A stretch of 6,569 nucleotides of DNA from Spirochaetia bacterium (GTDB lineage: Bacteria; Spirochaetota; Spirochaetia; PWKH01). The notes under the pieces are model-generated. The model was not told the DNA's origin. It ran no database searches and saw only the letters and a program-made list of their open reading frames with translations. The DNA lies in NCBI GenBank assembly GCA_021736545.1, contig JAIPFS010000083.1, positions 1 to 6,569 on the forward strand, read 5' to 3'. Of this stretch, positions 1 to 5,527 are shown in pieces (positions within the stretch are counted from its first letter, which is position 1; each line of letters starts with the position of its first letter). A program made the translations under genes and the position numbers.

Positions 1-1320
1 TGCAAAGGGTATTTCTTCCCTGAATGCTGTGGCAGCAGCGGTACCAGCCGCCTGGCCGAGGAGCATGCATGGGCCCATTACCCGAAGGGCGGCAAGTACT
101 TCCCCATCTACGCTTACCGCCCGCCCTGTAACGATTACATTTCCTACCTCATCAGGAACCATAACTCCGTAGGGTACTTCTATGGCCAGATGCTTCCGTT
201 CGGCATTCGGTTTTTTCGTATCTCCCATCATCGGATCATGGCTTGGCTTTTTGGGGTCCGGTAAATCAAAGTTGTAGGTAGTTCTACCTACACAGTCTTC
301 ATAGGTCTTTCCTGACGCGGCATCTTCAAGTGATACATGGGCGAGACCGTTTATTCTTCTTGTTTCCCGGATCCCAAGGCTTTCTCCAATATACCTCACT
401 CTAGAGCGGGAAAAACCGGGGAAATATTTCTTCATAATGTCATGGAGCTTGTAAACATCCCGACGGCCTTCTATAAGTCCCCGGGTGATATCTTTTCCAT
501 CAGTTCCGTCAATACCTGTCTGACGAAGTGTGTTTACCAGAAAGACATCCGGCTCATTAAGCTGCACAGTGACAAATATTTCAAAAGGGAAATCCCATAT
601 CCCTTTATGTTTCAGATCTTCGATGATTTCCACAAGCTTGGGAGACTGGTGTTCATTCTGATAGGCTAAGAGCGCTTCACGATCCACTTGATCTACATGA
701 AATTCCAGCGACGCAGGAGTCATCAGCCCATCCTCTTCTCTTCCCTTCTGATAGGAGCATCCCGCCATGGCAGCAATATCAGCATCTCCAGTTGCATCGA
801 TAATGACATCTCCCCGTAATGAAAACAGACCGCTTTTATTATGCGCTGTGAGAGAAACAACTCTCTTTTCATACCGCTGAAGGCTGATAATCCTTGTCTG
901 CAGATACGGCTGTATCCCTTCCTCAAGACATATAGTATCGAGAAACAGTTTCATTCTATTTCCATCAAAGGGAATACCTGCCGCCATGCGCGGATACCAG
1001 CCATGCGGGTTATTTTGTACATCTATAGTATCTGGTTCTATTGCTCCGCCGATGGAGATAAGGCGATCTGTTAATTCATCGAATACTCCGCCGATTTTCC
1101 GTTCGACCCGCCCTGTCTTTTTGTTGTAGTATCTGCCGCCGAGAAGATGATTTATGCCGCTGTTCACGGCTACCCCTCCCAAGGCTCCTGATTGTTCTAC
1201 AAGGGCCGTTTTTAAACCATTTCGTGCTGCTGTTACAGCAGCCGCAATGCCGCTCATTCCGCCTCCGCAGACTATACAGTCAAAAGCAGTTTCTCCATTC
1301 ACTGCGATGGTCGTCTCCAT
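1..1320 (-). CDS. FAD-dependent oxidoreductase (FAD_oxidored family), C-terminus cut by window edge
   Basis: Reading the minus strand from the ATG at 1320 gives 440 uninterrupted codons that run off the left edge. Near the N-terminus is a dinucleotide-binding fold: CGGGMSGIAAA at residues 18-28 (GxGxxG at 19, 21 and 24), with an acidic residue, Glu42, at the expected end of the second strand and Leu-Gly-Gly at 47-49. A second FAD-contact motif, DATGDAD, lies at about 175-181. The segment GQAAGTAAA at 422-430 is the typical last FAD-binding helix of this family, so probably only a few tens of residues are missing. No signal peptide or membrane segment is seen, so a soluble cytoplasmic flavoenzyme is likely. 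An AGGAGA site (1327-1332) lies 6 bases before the ATG. It is the third gene of the operon, 24 bases after the URO-D-like gene. Family members oxidise varied small molecules; the substrate is unknown and nothing in the sequence fixes it. The family call is firm, the reaction is not. Confidence 0.9.
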   Translation of the reverse strand, partial: METTIAVNGETAFDCIVCGGGMSGIAAAVTAARNGLKTALVEQSGALGGVAVNSGINHLLGGRYYNKKTGRVERKIGGVFDELTDRLISIGGAIEPDTIDVQNNPHGWYPRMAAGIPFDGNRMKLFLDTICLEEGIQPYLQTRIISLQRYEKRVVSLTAHNKSGLFSLRGDVIIDATGDADIAAMAGCSYQKGREEDGLMTPASLEFHVDQVDREALLAYQNEHQSPKLVEIIEDLKHKGIWDFPFEIFVTVQLNEPDVFLVNTLRQTGIDGTDGKDITRGLIEGRRDVYKLHDIMKKYFPGFSRSRVRYIGESLGIRETRRINGLAHVSLEDAASGKTYEDCVGRTTYNFDLPDPKKPSHDPMMGDTKKPNAERKHLAIEVPYGVMVPDEVGNVIVTGRAVSVDGEVLAALRVMGPCMLLGQAAGTAAATAFREEIPFA

Positions 1321-1344
1321 AAACCTTCTCCTGTTTTTGATCAA

Positions 1345-2508
1345 TCATGATCTTTTTACTGATGCTTCAGCATATGCTTCAAAAAGCTCCCGGGCTTCTC
1401 TTACTGATTCAGCATGATAGAGAAGCGAAACTCCAGTGGGATACTTTTCCATAATTCTCCCAGACAGCAGATCCTCTTTCTTTGGCTGTATTCTAAGCAG
1501 TGGGATCTTCTTCGCTTCCGCCCTCTTATATATCACATCAATATCGTTCATATACGGCTGTCCGAAATCCAAACACTGCAGATTTTCACTATCCAGCATG
1601 GCATCAGCGGTATGATCAAATTTTCCGCAGGAGTGGATGCCTCCGCCATGGACCTTTTGAAGTACATACTCATCTGCGGGTTTTACAAGATCTCTATATA
1701 TCTCCGATGAGATCATGACTACTGAGTCATTCCGGATAAGAATATTACCCTTGAGCAGTACTCCATGCTGATGAGAGAAACCGTCCATCCTTTCAGTAAC
1801 ATAGGGCTGGAAACGTTTCATACAGTTCAGCTGCATTTCGGCAGTCTTCATGAGCGCTTGCTGAACTAAATCAGGTCTAGTCAGCATATCAATGAATAGC
1901 TCCTGCCCAATAACCTGTTCAAGTGAATCCAAGGGTCCCTGCAGATCCGGCAAGGTTATCGTCAGAAGCTCAGCCAGTTCCGGATAGCGACGCAACTGTT
2001 CATGATAGAATTCATAACTCTCAATAACCTTATTTACCCAGACATTATTTTCTATATCTGCAGCAGTATTCAAAGCATCTTCCAAAGAAAACTGTTCATC
2101 AGTCCGCTTTATCCAGGGAGTCTGCTCATCTCTCTGCTCCGGCGGGAAGCCAAAAAGGGATGCCACGGTGACCGTCCCCCAATTGGGGCGAATGGTCAAC
2201 GGAAGATCATCTGAAAGCCTGTCACGGCAAACAATACTCTGTCCCCAGGCACTCACAAGCTCATTGTACATCATGGCAGCAGGGCTGCTGTATATCGAAC
2301 TATTGGGAAAGGGCTGAAACACATCTTCCCCTTCCAAAGGGTAGGAAAAAATAATGGGAAGTCGATCTACTGACTCATATTGCAGAGCAGATCTGTGACG
2401 CTCCTCAGTAATCCGCTGCCGATCTCCTAAATCCAAATTGAGTATATAGAGGATCACCTCTTCCAGACGGTTTTCAGCATCCAGGTGTTTTTCAGTATCC
2501 GCATACAT
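1345..2508 (-). CDS. Uroporphyrinogen decarboxylase/MtaA-like family protein
   Basis: A 387-residue protein resembling the URO-D superfamily branch that includes the cobalamin methyltransferases MtaA, MtbA and CmuA, rather than haem-pathway HemE. Supporting segments are the Arg-Leu-Pro stretch at 49-51, the D-x5-ISSEIYRDLV region at about 261-275 (where relatives have an ISP..Y..F helix) and GGGIHSCGK at 288-296, which aligns with the His-x-Cys zinc motif (His292, Cys294). The third ligand, a Cys near the C-terminus in MtaA-type enzymes, is not evident: the segment GVSLLYHAES (359-368) carries His365, and the only Cys after position 294 is Cys312. The protein may therefore bind zinc differently or not at all. 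A GGGAGAG ribosome site (2514-2520) overlaps the stop of the preceding aldolase gene, giving an 11-base gap and probable translational coupling. No corrinoid protein or HemE partner is nearby. A role in demethylation or in decarboxylation of the pathway substrate is inference. Confidence 0.85.
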   Translation of the reverse strand: MYADTEKHLDAENRLEEVILYILNLDLGDRQRITEERHRSALQYESVDRLPIIFSYPLEGEDVFQPFPNSSIYSSPAAMMYNELVSAWGQSIVCRDRLSDDLPLTIRPNWGTVTVASLFGFPPEQRDEQTPWIKRTDEQFSLEDALNTAADIENNVWVNKVIESYEFYHEQLRRYPELAELLTITLPDLQGPLDSLEQVIGQELFIDMLTRPDLVQQALMKTAEMQLNCMKRFQPYVTERMDGFSHQHGVLLKGNILIRNDSVVMISSEIYRDLVKPADEYVLQKVHGGGIHSCGKFDHTADAMLDSENLQCLDFGQPYMNDIDVIYKRAEAKKIPLLRIQPKKEDLLSGRIMEKYPTGVSLLYHAESVREARELFEAYAEASVKRS

Positions 2509-2519
2509 ATCTGCTCTCC

Positions 2520-3401
2520 CTATTCCTGCAGTCTCTGTTCAAATACTTCATCAACCAAACGCTTATCATCTTCCGTCAGGGGAAGAAAGGGTCTCCGACA
2601 CATACCACTTTGTATATGCTGTTTCTCCAGTACATACTTCTGTGCATTCAGCAATTTGCCGGTTTTCAGCAATACGCGAATCACTTCATTGGCATCTGTC
2701 TGCAGTTCAGCTGCTTTCCTCATATCTCCCTGTTTATAAGCTTTTTGTATATTGATATATTTTTCGGGCATGAAATTAAATGTACTCCCTATAGCTCCAT
2801 CGGCTCCCATGGATAGGCCTGCAAGGAATATTTCATCAAGTCCATTATATATCAGCAGATCGGGGTCATCGTTTTTCATACCCTCAAGCTGATACAGATC
2901 ATTGGATGTAAATTTAACTCCGATAATATTCTTGTGCTCCCTGAGCCGGCTCATCATTTCGCTTGTCAGGGAGACACCGGAAAGACCTGGAAAATTATAC
3001 GGGATGAGAGGAAGCTGTATGCTGTCAGCAATATCGGTATAATATCCTATAAGTTCATCTTCAGAGAATTTATAGTAAAAAGGGGGTATTGATGAAACGG
3101 CATCGGCGCCAGTTTCCTGAGCATGAAGGCCGAGTTTGATGGAAAAATCCGTAGAAATTGCTCCAATATGGCATATGACCTTCACTTTCCCGGCTGTTTC
3201 ATCCAGAACGGTTTCTAAAATGCGCTTGCGTTCTTCAAAACTGAGAAGAAAAGCCTCTGCGGTACTTCCGCAGACATAAAAACCGTTGATACCTTTTTCA
3301 ATATTCTTTGCTGTAAGCTGGCGCAGGGCCTGCTCATTGATCTTTCCCTCTTCGTCGAAGGGTGTAAGTAATGCGGTAAATAATCCTGCTAGTGGTTTCA
3401 C
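2520..3401 (-). CDS. Dihydrodipicolinate synthase/N-acetylneuraminate lyase family aldolase
   Basis: A 293-residue class I (Schiff base) pyruvate aldolase, the usual length for the DapA/NanA family. Visible landmarks are LLTPF (11-15), the GSTAEA carboxylate-binding loop (45-50), YNFPG with the catalytic Tyr135 (135-139), GVKFTS with the Schiff-base Lys163 (161-166), and the GADGAIGST block (199-207). The stretch around Lys163 (TSNDLYQLEGM, 165-175) and NGLDE (186-190) resemble N-acetylneuraminate lyase more than true DapA. The loop has Ala where the family mostly has Gly (GSTGEA). The reaction is probably reversible cleavage of a 2-oxo acid to pyruvate plus an aldehyde; whether the substrate is sialic acid is open, since no sialic-acid kinase, epimerase or transporter is in the window. 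The start is GTG, supported by a purine-rich site (3406-3413) 4 bases upstream and by the position of the TPF motif. It is the first gene of the three-gene operon, behind a shared operator-like box. Confidence 0.92.
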   Translation of the reverse strand: MKPLAGLFTALLTPFDEEGKINEQALRQLTAKNIEKGINGFYVCGSTAEAFLLSFEERKRILETVLDETAGKVKVICHIGAISTDFSIKLGLHAQETGADAVSSIPPFYYKFSEDELIGYYTDIADSIQLPLIPYNFPGLSGVSLTSEMMSRLREHKNIIGVKFTSNDLYQLEGMKNDDPDLLIYNGLDEIFLAGLSMGADGAIGSTFNFMPEKYINIQKAYKQGDMRKAAELQTDANEVIRVLLKTGKLLNAQKYVLEKQHIQSGMCRRPFLPLTEDDKRLVDEVFEQRLQE

Positions 3402-3405
3402 GAAG

Positions 3406-3413
3406 CCCCCTTT
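3406..3413 (-). promoter_or_regulatory. Ribosome binding site fixing a GTG start for the NanA-like gene
   Basis: On the minus strand AAAGGGGG precedes the GTG at 3401-3399 by 4 bases. No ATG with a comparable site lies near the expected family N-terminus, so GTG is taken as the initiation codon. Confidence 0.6.
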
Positions 3414-3419
3414 ATCAAT

Positions 3420-3437
3420 ATATCTTATGATATATCA
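3420..3437 (-). promoter_or_regulatory. Operator-like box 1 (TGATATATCA + AGAWAT), NanA-like operon
   Basis: Reading towards the operon the sequence is TGATATATCATAAGATAT. The first ten bases are a perfect palindrome shared by four intergenic sites in this window, and the AGATAT tail also recurs. The box lies 18 bases before the GTG start, in the 115-base gap after the GntR gene. A possible -10 (TATACA, minus strand, 3448-3443) lies just upstream, so the box would cover the transcription start, but no convincing -35 is seen. Read-through from gntR cannot be excluded, as no clear terminator lies in the gap. Repressor binding by the neighbouring GntR protein is inference. Confidence 0.65.
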
Positions 3438-3516
3438 AAAAATGTATAATTTTTTCTCCCGCATAGATACTATCTCATTCCCTATGCTGCACTATTTTTC
3501 AAAAACATTTCTTTGT

Positions 3517-4191
3517 TTAATTATCCACAAAGAGGTGGTGCTTACCGCTCCGCAGATGCTGCCGTATGATATATTCCGCTTCATCGGCATTCTCAGTTGT
3601 CAACTGCTCCACGAGTTCAATATGACTTTTTCTCTCCTGCTTATCCACAGGAAGCAGAATTCTATTCATATTATAGAAGATACCCAACTTAGTTATCCGG
3701 ACAAATTCCCGCTCAAGAGCACTGCAGGAGGATAAAACAACTAAGTTTTTATGAAACTCAATCTCCTGCTCCCAGTGTTCCGGACTGTCGGCTTCTGTCT
3801 CTTCAACTTTTCTTGCCAGTTCAATTAAGCGTTCTTTATGGTCAACTATAGGCTTCCCATGATAATGCCGGGCAGCCTGGCATTCAATTGCCTCTCTGAG
3901 AATGAGCTGATTAAAGACATCCTCTTTCCGTATCGGTTTTACGATAGTACCTTTTCTCGGTATGCTTTCTACAAAGCCTTCAATTTCCAACTGCAGAATT
4001 GCTTCAAGTACAGGCGCTACGCTCACTCCGAGTTCATCAGCCAGCTTTCTTCTGTTAAGCACATTTCCAGGAACCAGTTCATTCTGCATAAACCGATCCA
4101 GCAGTTTTTCATACACTTCCTTAGAGAGTGAACTTTTCTGCTTAGGCACATTATCTTTCAAGTCTGCATTCATATGAGTTTCTTTATCCAT
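3517..4191 (-). CDS. GntR family transcriptional regulator, FadR-type (FCD domain)
   Basis: A 224-residue regulator: winged helix at about residues 20-87 and an all-helical FCD effector domain at about 90-220. The recognition-helix region reads KLADELGVSVAPVLEAIL (49-66), where most GntR proteins have TPVREAL; Ala-Pro-Val-Leu is unusual because the Arg normally contacts DNA. The wing follows (PRKGTIVK, 78-85). The FCD metal-site pattern is recognisable: Glu143 and His147 in EIEFH, His190 and His212. Glu143 replaces the usual Asp. It presumably binds the TGATATATCA boxes in this window, including the one in its own promoter, and responds to a carboxylic acid as FCD proteins commonly do. Start choice is uncertain. 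The ATG at 4191 lacks a Shine-Dalgarno site and lies almost at the predicted transcription start, so it could be leaderless. An in-frame ATG at 4173 (Met7) has a weak GGATAAAG upstream. Both keep the DNA-binding domain intact. Confidence 0.92.
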   Translation of the reverse strand: MDKETHMNADLKDNVPKQKSSLSKEVYEKLLDRFMQNELVPGNVLNRRKLADELGVSVAPVLEAILQLEIEGFVESIPRKGTIVKPIRKEDVFNQLILREAIECQAARHYHGKPIVDHKERLIELARKVEETEADSPEHWEQEIEFHKNLVVLSSCSALEREFVRITKLGIFYNMNRILLPVDKQERKSHIELVEQLTTENADEAEYIIRQHLRSGKHHLFVDN

Positions 4192-4198
4192 AATACCA

Positions 4199-4227
4199 AT
4201 AATAAATCATTTCTTCTGATATATCAA
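4199..4227 (-). promoter_or_regulatory. Predicted sigma-70/A promoter of the GntR gene
   Basis: On the minus strand a -35 TTGATA (4227-4222) and a -10 TATTAT (4204-4199) are separated by 17 bases; each matches five of six consensus positions. The start point would fall about 7 bases on, at 4191-4193, essentially on the ATG of the regulator. The -35 is embedded in the palindromic box, so a protein bound there would block RNA polymerase, as expected for autorepression. Confidence 0.6.
4209..4226 (-). promoter_or_regulatory. Operator-like box 2 (TGATATATCA + AGAWAT), GntR gene
   Basis: Reading towards gntR the sequence is TGATATATCAGAAGAAAT: the ten-base palindrome followed by AGAAAT. It overlaps the -35 element and the spacer. 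Together with flanking bases it is nearly identical to the box upstream of the HpcH-type aldolase (21 of 22 bases). Confidence 0.7.
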
Positions 4228-4334
4228 GTGATTTTTCAGACACGTTTTTTCTGAACCCATTGTTTTTCTCCGCCATATTGTTCATCTCAAGAACATCCTG
4301 GGATTTCACCCCTCAGTTTTAAAGGATATTGACC

Positions 4335-5159
4335 TTACTTTGTCCCTTGCTGTGTAGAAGTATCCATGCTTATATCCGCTGCTGAATTTTTTAAGCTATC
4401 TATATCTTGCCTGATTTTTTCCTGTACTGCAATGATATCTGCTTCATGGAGGACAAGGTTCATACCCTGCTGTATAAGCTCTTTTTCAAAGGCTATCCCC
4501 GCGCCTCCGTAGCCTTTATGGTATCCGGCACCTTTACCAAATTCCCGAGCGGTTCTGATAATATGAATAACCATCTCCTTGAAAATCGAATTATCATATT
4601 GCTCCGGTATTCCCATACTGCAGGATAGATCATGGGGACCAATGAGTACGGCATCAACTTCCGGGTACTTGAGAATTTCGTGCAAGCTATCCACCGCCGT
4701 TCTGCTCTCAATATTCAGAATAAGCGCACTATGCTGATTCTGTACGGCTACATAGGATTCCAGCTCCTGAGAAGCATACTCTGAAGTCTTGAGAATTCTT
4801 TGCAGACTTTCCCCCTGGATAGGTCTTTTTTTAACGGAACCGATTAATCCTTCAACTTGTTCCTTATTTTCTATATAGGGAGCAATGATGCCAGCAGCAC
4901 CGCCGTCTAGAGCCATTCTTGCTTTTACTGGATCGGGAGAAGGAATTCTTAGCAAAGGAGGCAGACCCATTGCTGCATACATCCTGCACATGAGAGCAGT
5001 CTGCTCCCGGTTCAAGGGGATGTGCTCGGTATCAATAAACACAAAATCAACACCGCCGGCAGCAATAACTTCAGGCCATAACGGAGAACTTGATACAACC
5101 AAAGTACCATACATCATAATGCCATTCCGCAGTTTTTCTGGAACAGTAAAATTCTTCAT
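4335..5159 (-). CDS. HpcH/HpaI family class II aldolase
   Basis: A 274-residue metal-dependent aldolase of the family that includes 4-hydroxy-2-oxoheptanedioate aldolase (HpaI) and 2-keto-3-deoxy-L-rhamnonate aldolase (RhmA). These enzymes release pyruvate (or a related 2-oxo acid) and an aldehyde. Motifs in order: FIDTEHIPLN (41-50) with the catalytic His46; LLRIPS (69-74) with substrate-binding Arg71; the GAAGIIAPY block (87-95); NIES (149-152) with metal ligand Glu151; IGPHDLS (173-179) with metal ligand Asp177. A polar tail (about 258-274) follows the barrel. The open frame extends 28 codons further upstream, to 5243, but that extension covers the predicted promoter and operator. The ATG at 5159 has AAGGAGG 8 bases before it and gives the normal N-terminus, so it was chosen. 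The gene is separated from gntR by 143 bases and has its own promoter. The specific substrate is unknown. Confidence 0.92.
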   Translation of the reverse strand: MKNFTVPEKLRNGIMMYGTLVVSSSPLWPEVIAAGGVDFVFIDTEHIPLNREQTALMCRMYAAMGLPPLLRIPSPDPVKARMALDGGAAGIIAPYIENKEQVEGLIGSVKKRPIQGESLQRILKTSEYASQELESYVAVQNQHSALILNIESRTAVDSLHEILKYPEVDAVLIGPHDLSCSMGIPEQYDNSIFKEMVIHIIRTAREFGKGAGYHKGYGGAGIAFEKELIQQGMNLVLHEADIIAVQEKIRQDIDSLKNSAADISMDTSTQQGTK

Positions 5160-5167
5160 CAGAGGAG

Positions 5168-5174
5168 CCTCCTT
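5168..5174 (-). promoter_or_regulatory. Ribosome binding site fixing the HpcH-type aldolase start
   Basis: AAGGAGG on the minus strand lies 8 bases before the ATG at 5159 and selects it over the in-frame ATG at 5243. The predicted transcription start is at about 5174, so the leader would be only about 15 bases long. Confidence 0.8.
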
Positions 5175-5180
5175 AAAAGT

Positions 5181-5209
5181 ATAATATACTATTTCTTGTG
5201 ATATATCAA
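5181..5209 (-). promoter_or_regulatory. Predicted sigma-70/A promoter of the HpcH-type aldolase
   Basis: On the minus strand -35 TTGATA (5209-5204) and -10 TATTAT (5186-5181) have a 17-base spacer, the same elements and spacing as the gntR promoter. The two 32-base promoter segments (4199-4230 and 5181-5212) are identical at 28 positions. The -35 overlaps box 3. Confidence 0.65.
5191..5208 (-). promoter_or_regulatory. Operator-like box 3 (TGATATATCA + AGAWAT), HpcH-type aldolase
   Basis: Reading towards the aldolase gene the sequence is TGATATATCACAAGAAAT. It overlaps the -35 and spacer exactly as box 2 does in the gntR promoter, implying the same mode of control. Confidence 0.7.
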
Positions 5210-5381
5210 GTGCTATTTTATGTTTTTTAATATAGCTGATCACCTTGCGTAAATTCTCTTTTCTTGAACTTCATCAACGGGCAGAATAGTTAGTAATGGC
5301 CCACCTGCATAATAAATAATAATTGGATCACCTATTATGTACATCTTTTTTAGGTATCATCTGGATTTTCATCAAATAAAA

Positions 5382-5411
5382 TTGACAGAGCCGGCAGTTC
5401 TCATGTAGTAT
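5382..5411 (+). promoter_or_regulatory. Predicted sigma-70/A promoter of the RraA-like gene
   Basis: A consensus -35 TTGACA (5382-5387) is followed after 18 bases by TAGTAT (5406-5411), which matches four of six -10 positions. The start would fall near 5418, inside box 4, leaving a leader of about 110 bases before the ATG at 5528. Confidence 0.6.
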
Positions 5412-5412
5412 A

Positions 5413-5430
5413 TGATATATCAACAGATAT
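5413..5430 (+). promoter_or_regulatory. Operator-like box 4 (TGATATATCA + AGAWAT), RraA-like gene
   Basis: The plus strand reads TGATATATCAACAGATAT, the same palindrome plus tail as the three minus-strand boxes and again in the direction of transcription. It begins one base after the predicted -10 and so covers the expected start point, a typical repressor position. Confidence 0.7.
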
Positions 5431-5440
5431 TTTATAACTT

Positions 5441-5455
5441 GTATGTACTGCATAC
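5441..5455. repeat. 15-base interrupted palindrome, leader of RraA-like gene
   Basis: GTATGTACTGCATAC has perfect five-base arms (GTATG/CATAC) around a five-base centre. It is a possible protein-binding site; no binder is known from the sequence. Confidence 0.35.
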
Positions 5456-5486
5456 GGCTCTGTTTTCTGAATTTTACTTAATTCAT

Positions 5487-5501
5487 TTGTAAACGATACA
5501 A
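5487..5501. promoter_or_regulatory. LacI/CcpA-like interrupted palindrome upstream of RraA-like gene
   Basis: TTGTAAACGATACAA has perfect five-base arms (TTGTA/TACAA) around AACGA. It resembles LacI-family and catabolite-responsive (cre) operators with a central CG but is one base shorter than the usual even-length form, and misses one fixed position of the loose cre consensus. It lies 26 bases before the ATG, downstream of the predicted start, where a bound protein would act as a roadblock. Confidence 0.35.
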
Positions 5502-5527
5502 GTTGTGAAAAATTAACGGAGGAATGC

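Larger units (their letters stand above)
5385..5463. repeat. Nine-base inverted repeat flanking the RraA-like promoter and box 4
   Basis: ACAGAGCCG at 5385-5393 and its exact complement CGGCTCTGT at 5455-5463 are 61 bases apart, enclosing the -10 and box 4. The left arm overlaps the -35. If transcription starts near 5418 the left arm is not in the mRNA, so the pair would act as DNA sites or be chance. Confidence 0.5.
5436..5504. repeat. Nine-base inverted repeat in the RraA-like leader
   Basis: AACTTGTAT (5436-5444) and ATACAAGTT (5496-5504) are exact complements 51 bases apart. Both lie in the predicted untranslated leader, so they could pair in RNA or serve as paired DNA sites. Confidence 0.45.
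5160..5527. other. Divergent regulatory region between HpcH-type aldolase and RraA-like gene
   Basis: This 368-base AT-rich stretch holds no credible gene. On the left (5160-5215) are the aldolase promoter, box 3 and ribosome site. The middle (about 5215-5380) shows little beyond a weak seven-base inverted repeat, CATAATA (5308-5314) and TATTATG (5333-5339). The right part (5382-5527) holds the RraA-like promoter, box 4 and several inverted repeats listed separately. Confidence 0.7.

Noticed and set aside
1154..2214. Several plus-strand open frames of 70-98 codons
   Set aside because: They are antisense to the FAD oxidoreductase and URO-D-like genes, whose motifs and ribosome sites are clear; the antisense translations show no family features.
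3461..3487. GCATAG/CTATGC inverted repeat after gntR as a terminator
   Set aside because: Six pairs with a 15-base loop and, on the minus strand, followed by GGGAGAAAAAA rather than T; not a terminator.
3286..3735. 149-codon open frame on the plus strand
   Set aside because: It lies across the 5' end of the NanA-like gene, the gap and the 3' end of gntR on the opposite strand, has no ribosome site, and its translation matches no family I recognise; the minus-strand genes explain the region.
4279..4316. Hairpins between the HpcH-type aldolase and gntR (TGTTC/GAACA; CTGGG...CCCTCAG followed by TTTT) as a terminator
   Set aside because: The first stem is only five pairs with no T run. The second has its T run on the plus strand, where no gene ends, so it does not fit a minus-strand terminator.
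5160..5243. 28-residue N-terminal extension of the HpcH-type aldolase
   Set aside because: It would place the operator-like box and both promoter elements inside the coding region and ignores the AAGGAGG site in front of the ATG at 5159.
5338..5409. Short plus-strand frame of about 23 codons starting ATG TAC ATC in the divergent region
   Set aside because: It has no ribosome site, overlaps the predicted -35 and -10 of the RraA-like promoter and encodes nothing recognisable.
5385..5470. ACAGAGCCG/CGGCTCTGT plus the following TTTT as an intrinsic terminator or attenuator
   Set aside because: The 61-base loop is too long, and the left arm lies upstream of the predicted transcription start, so the stem would not form in the RNA.
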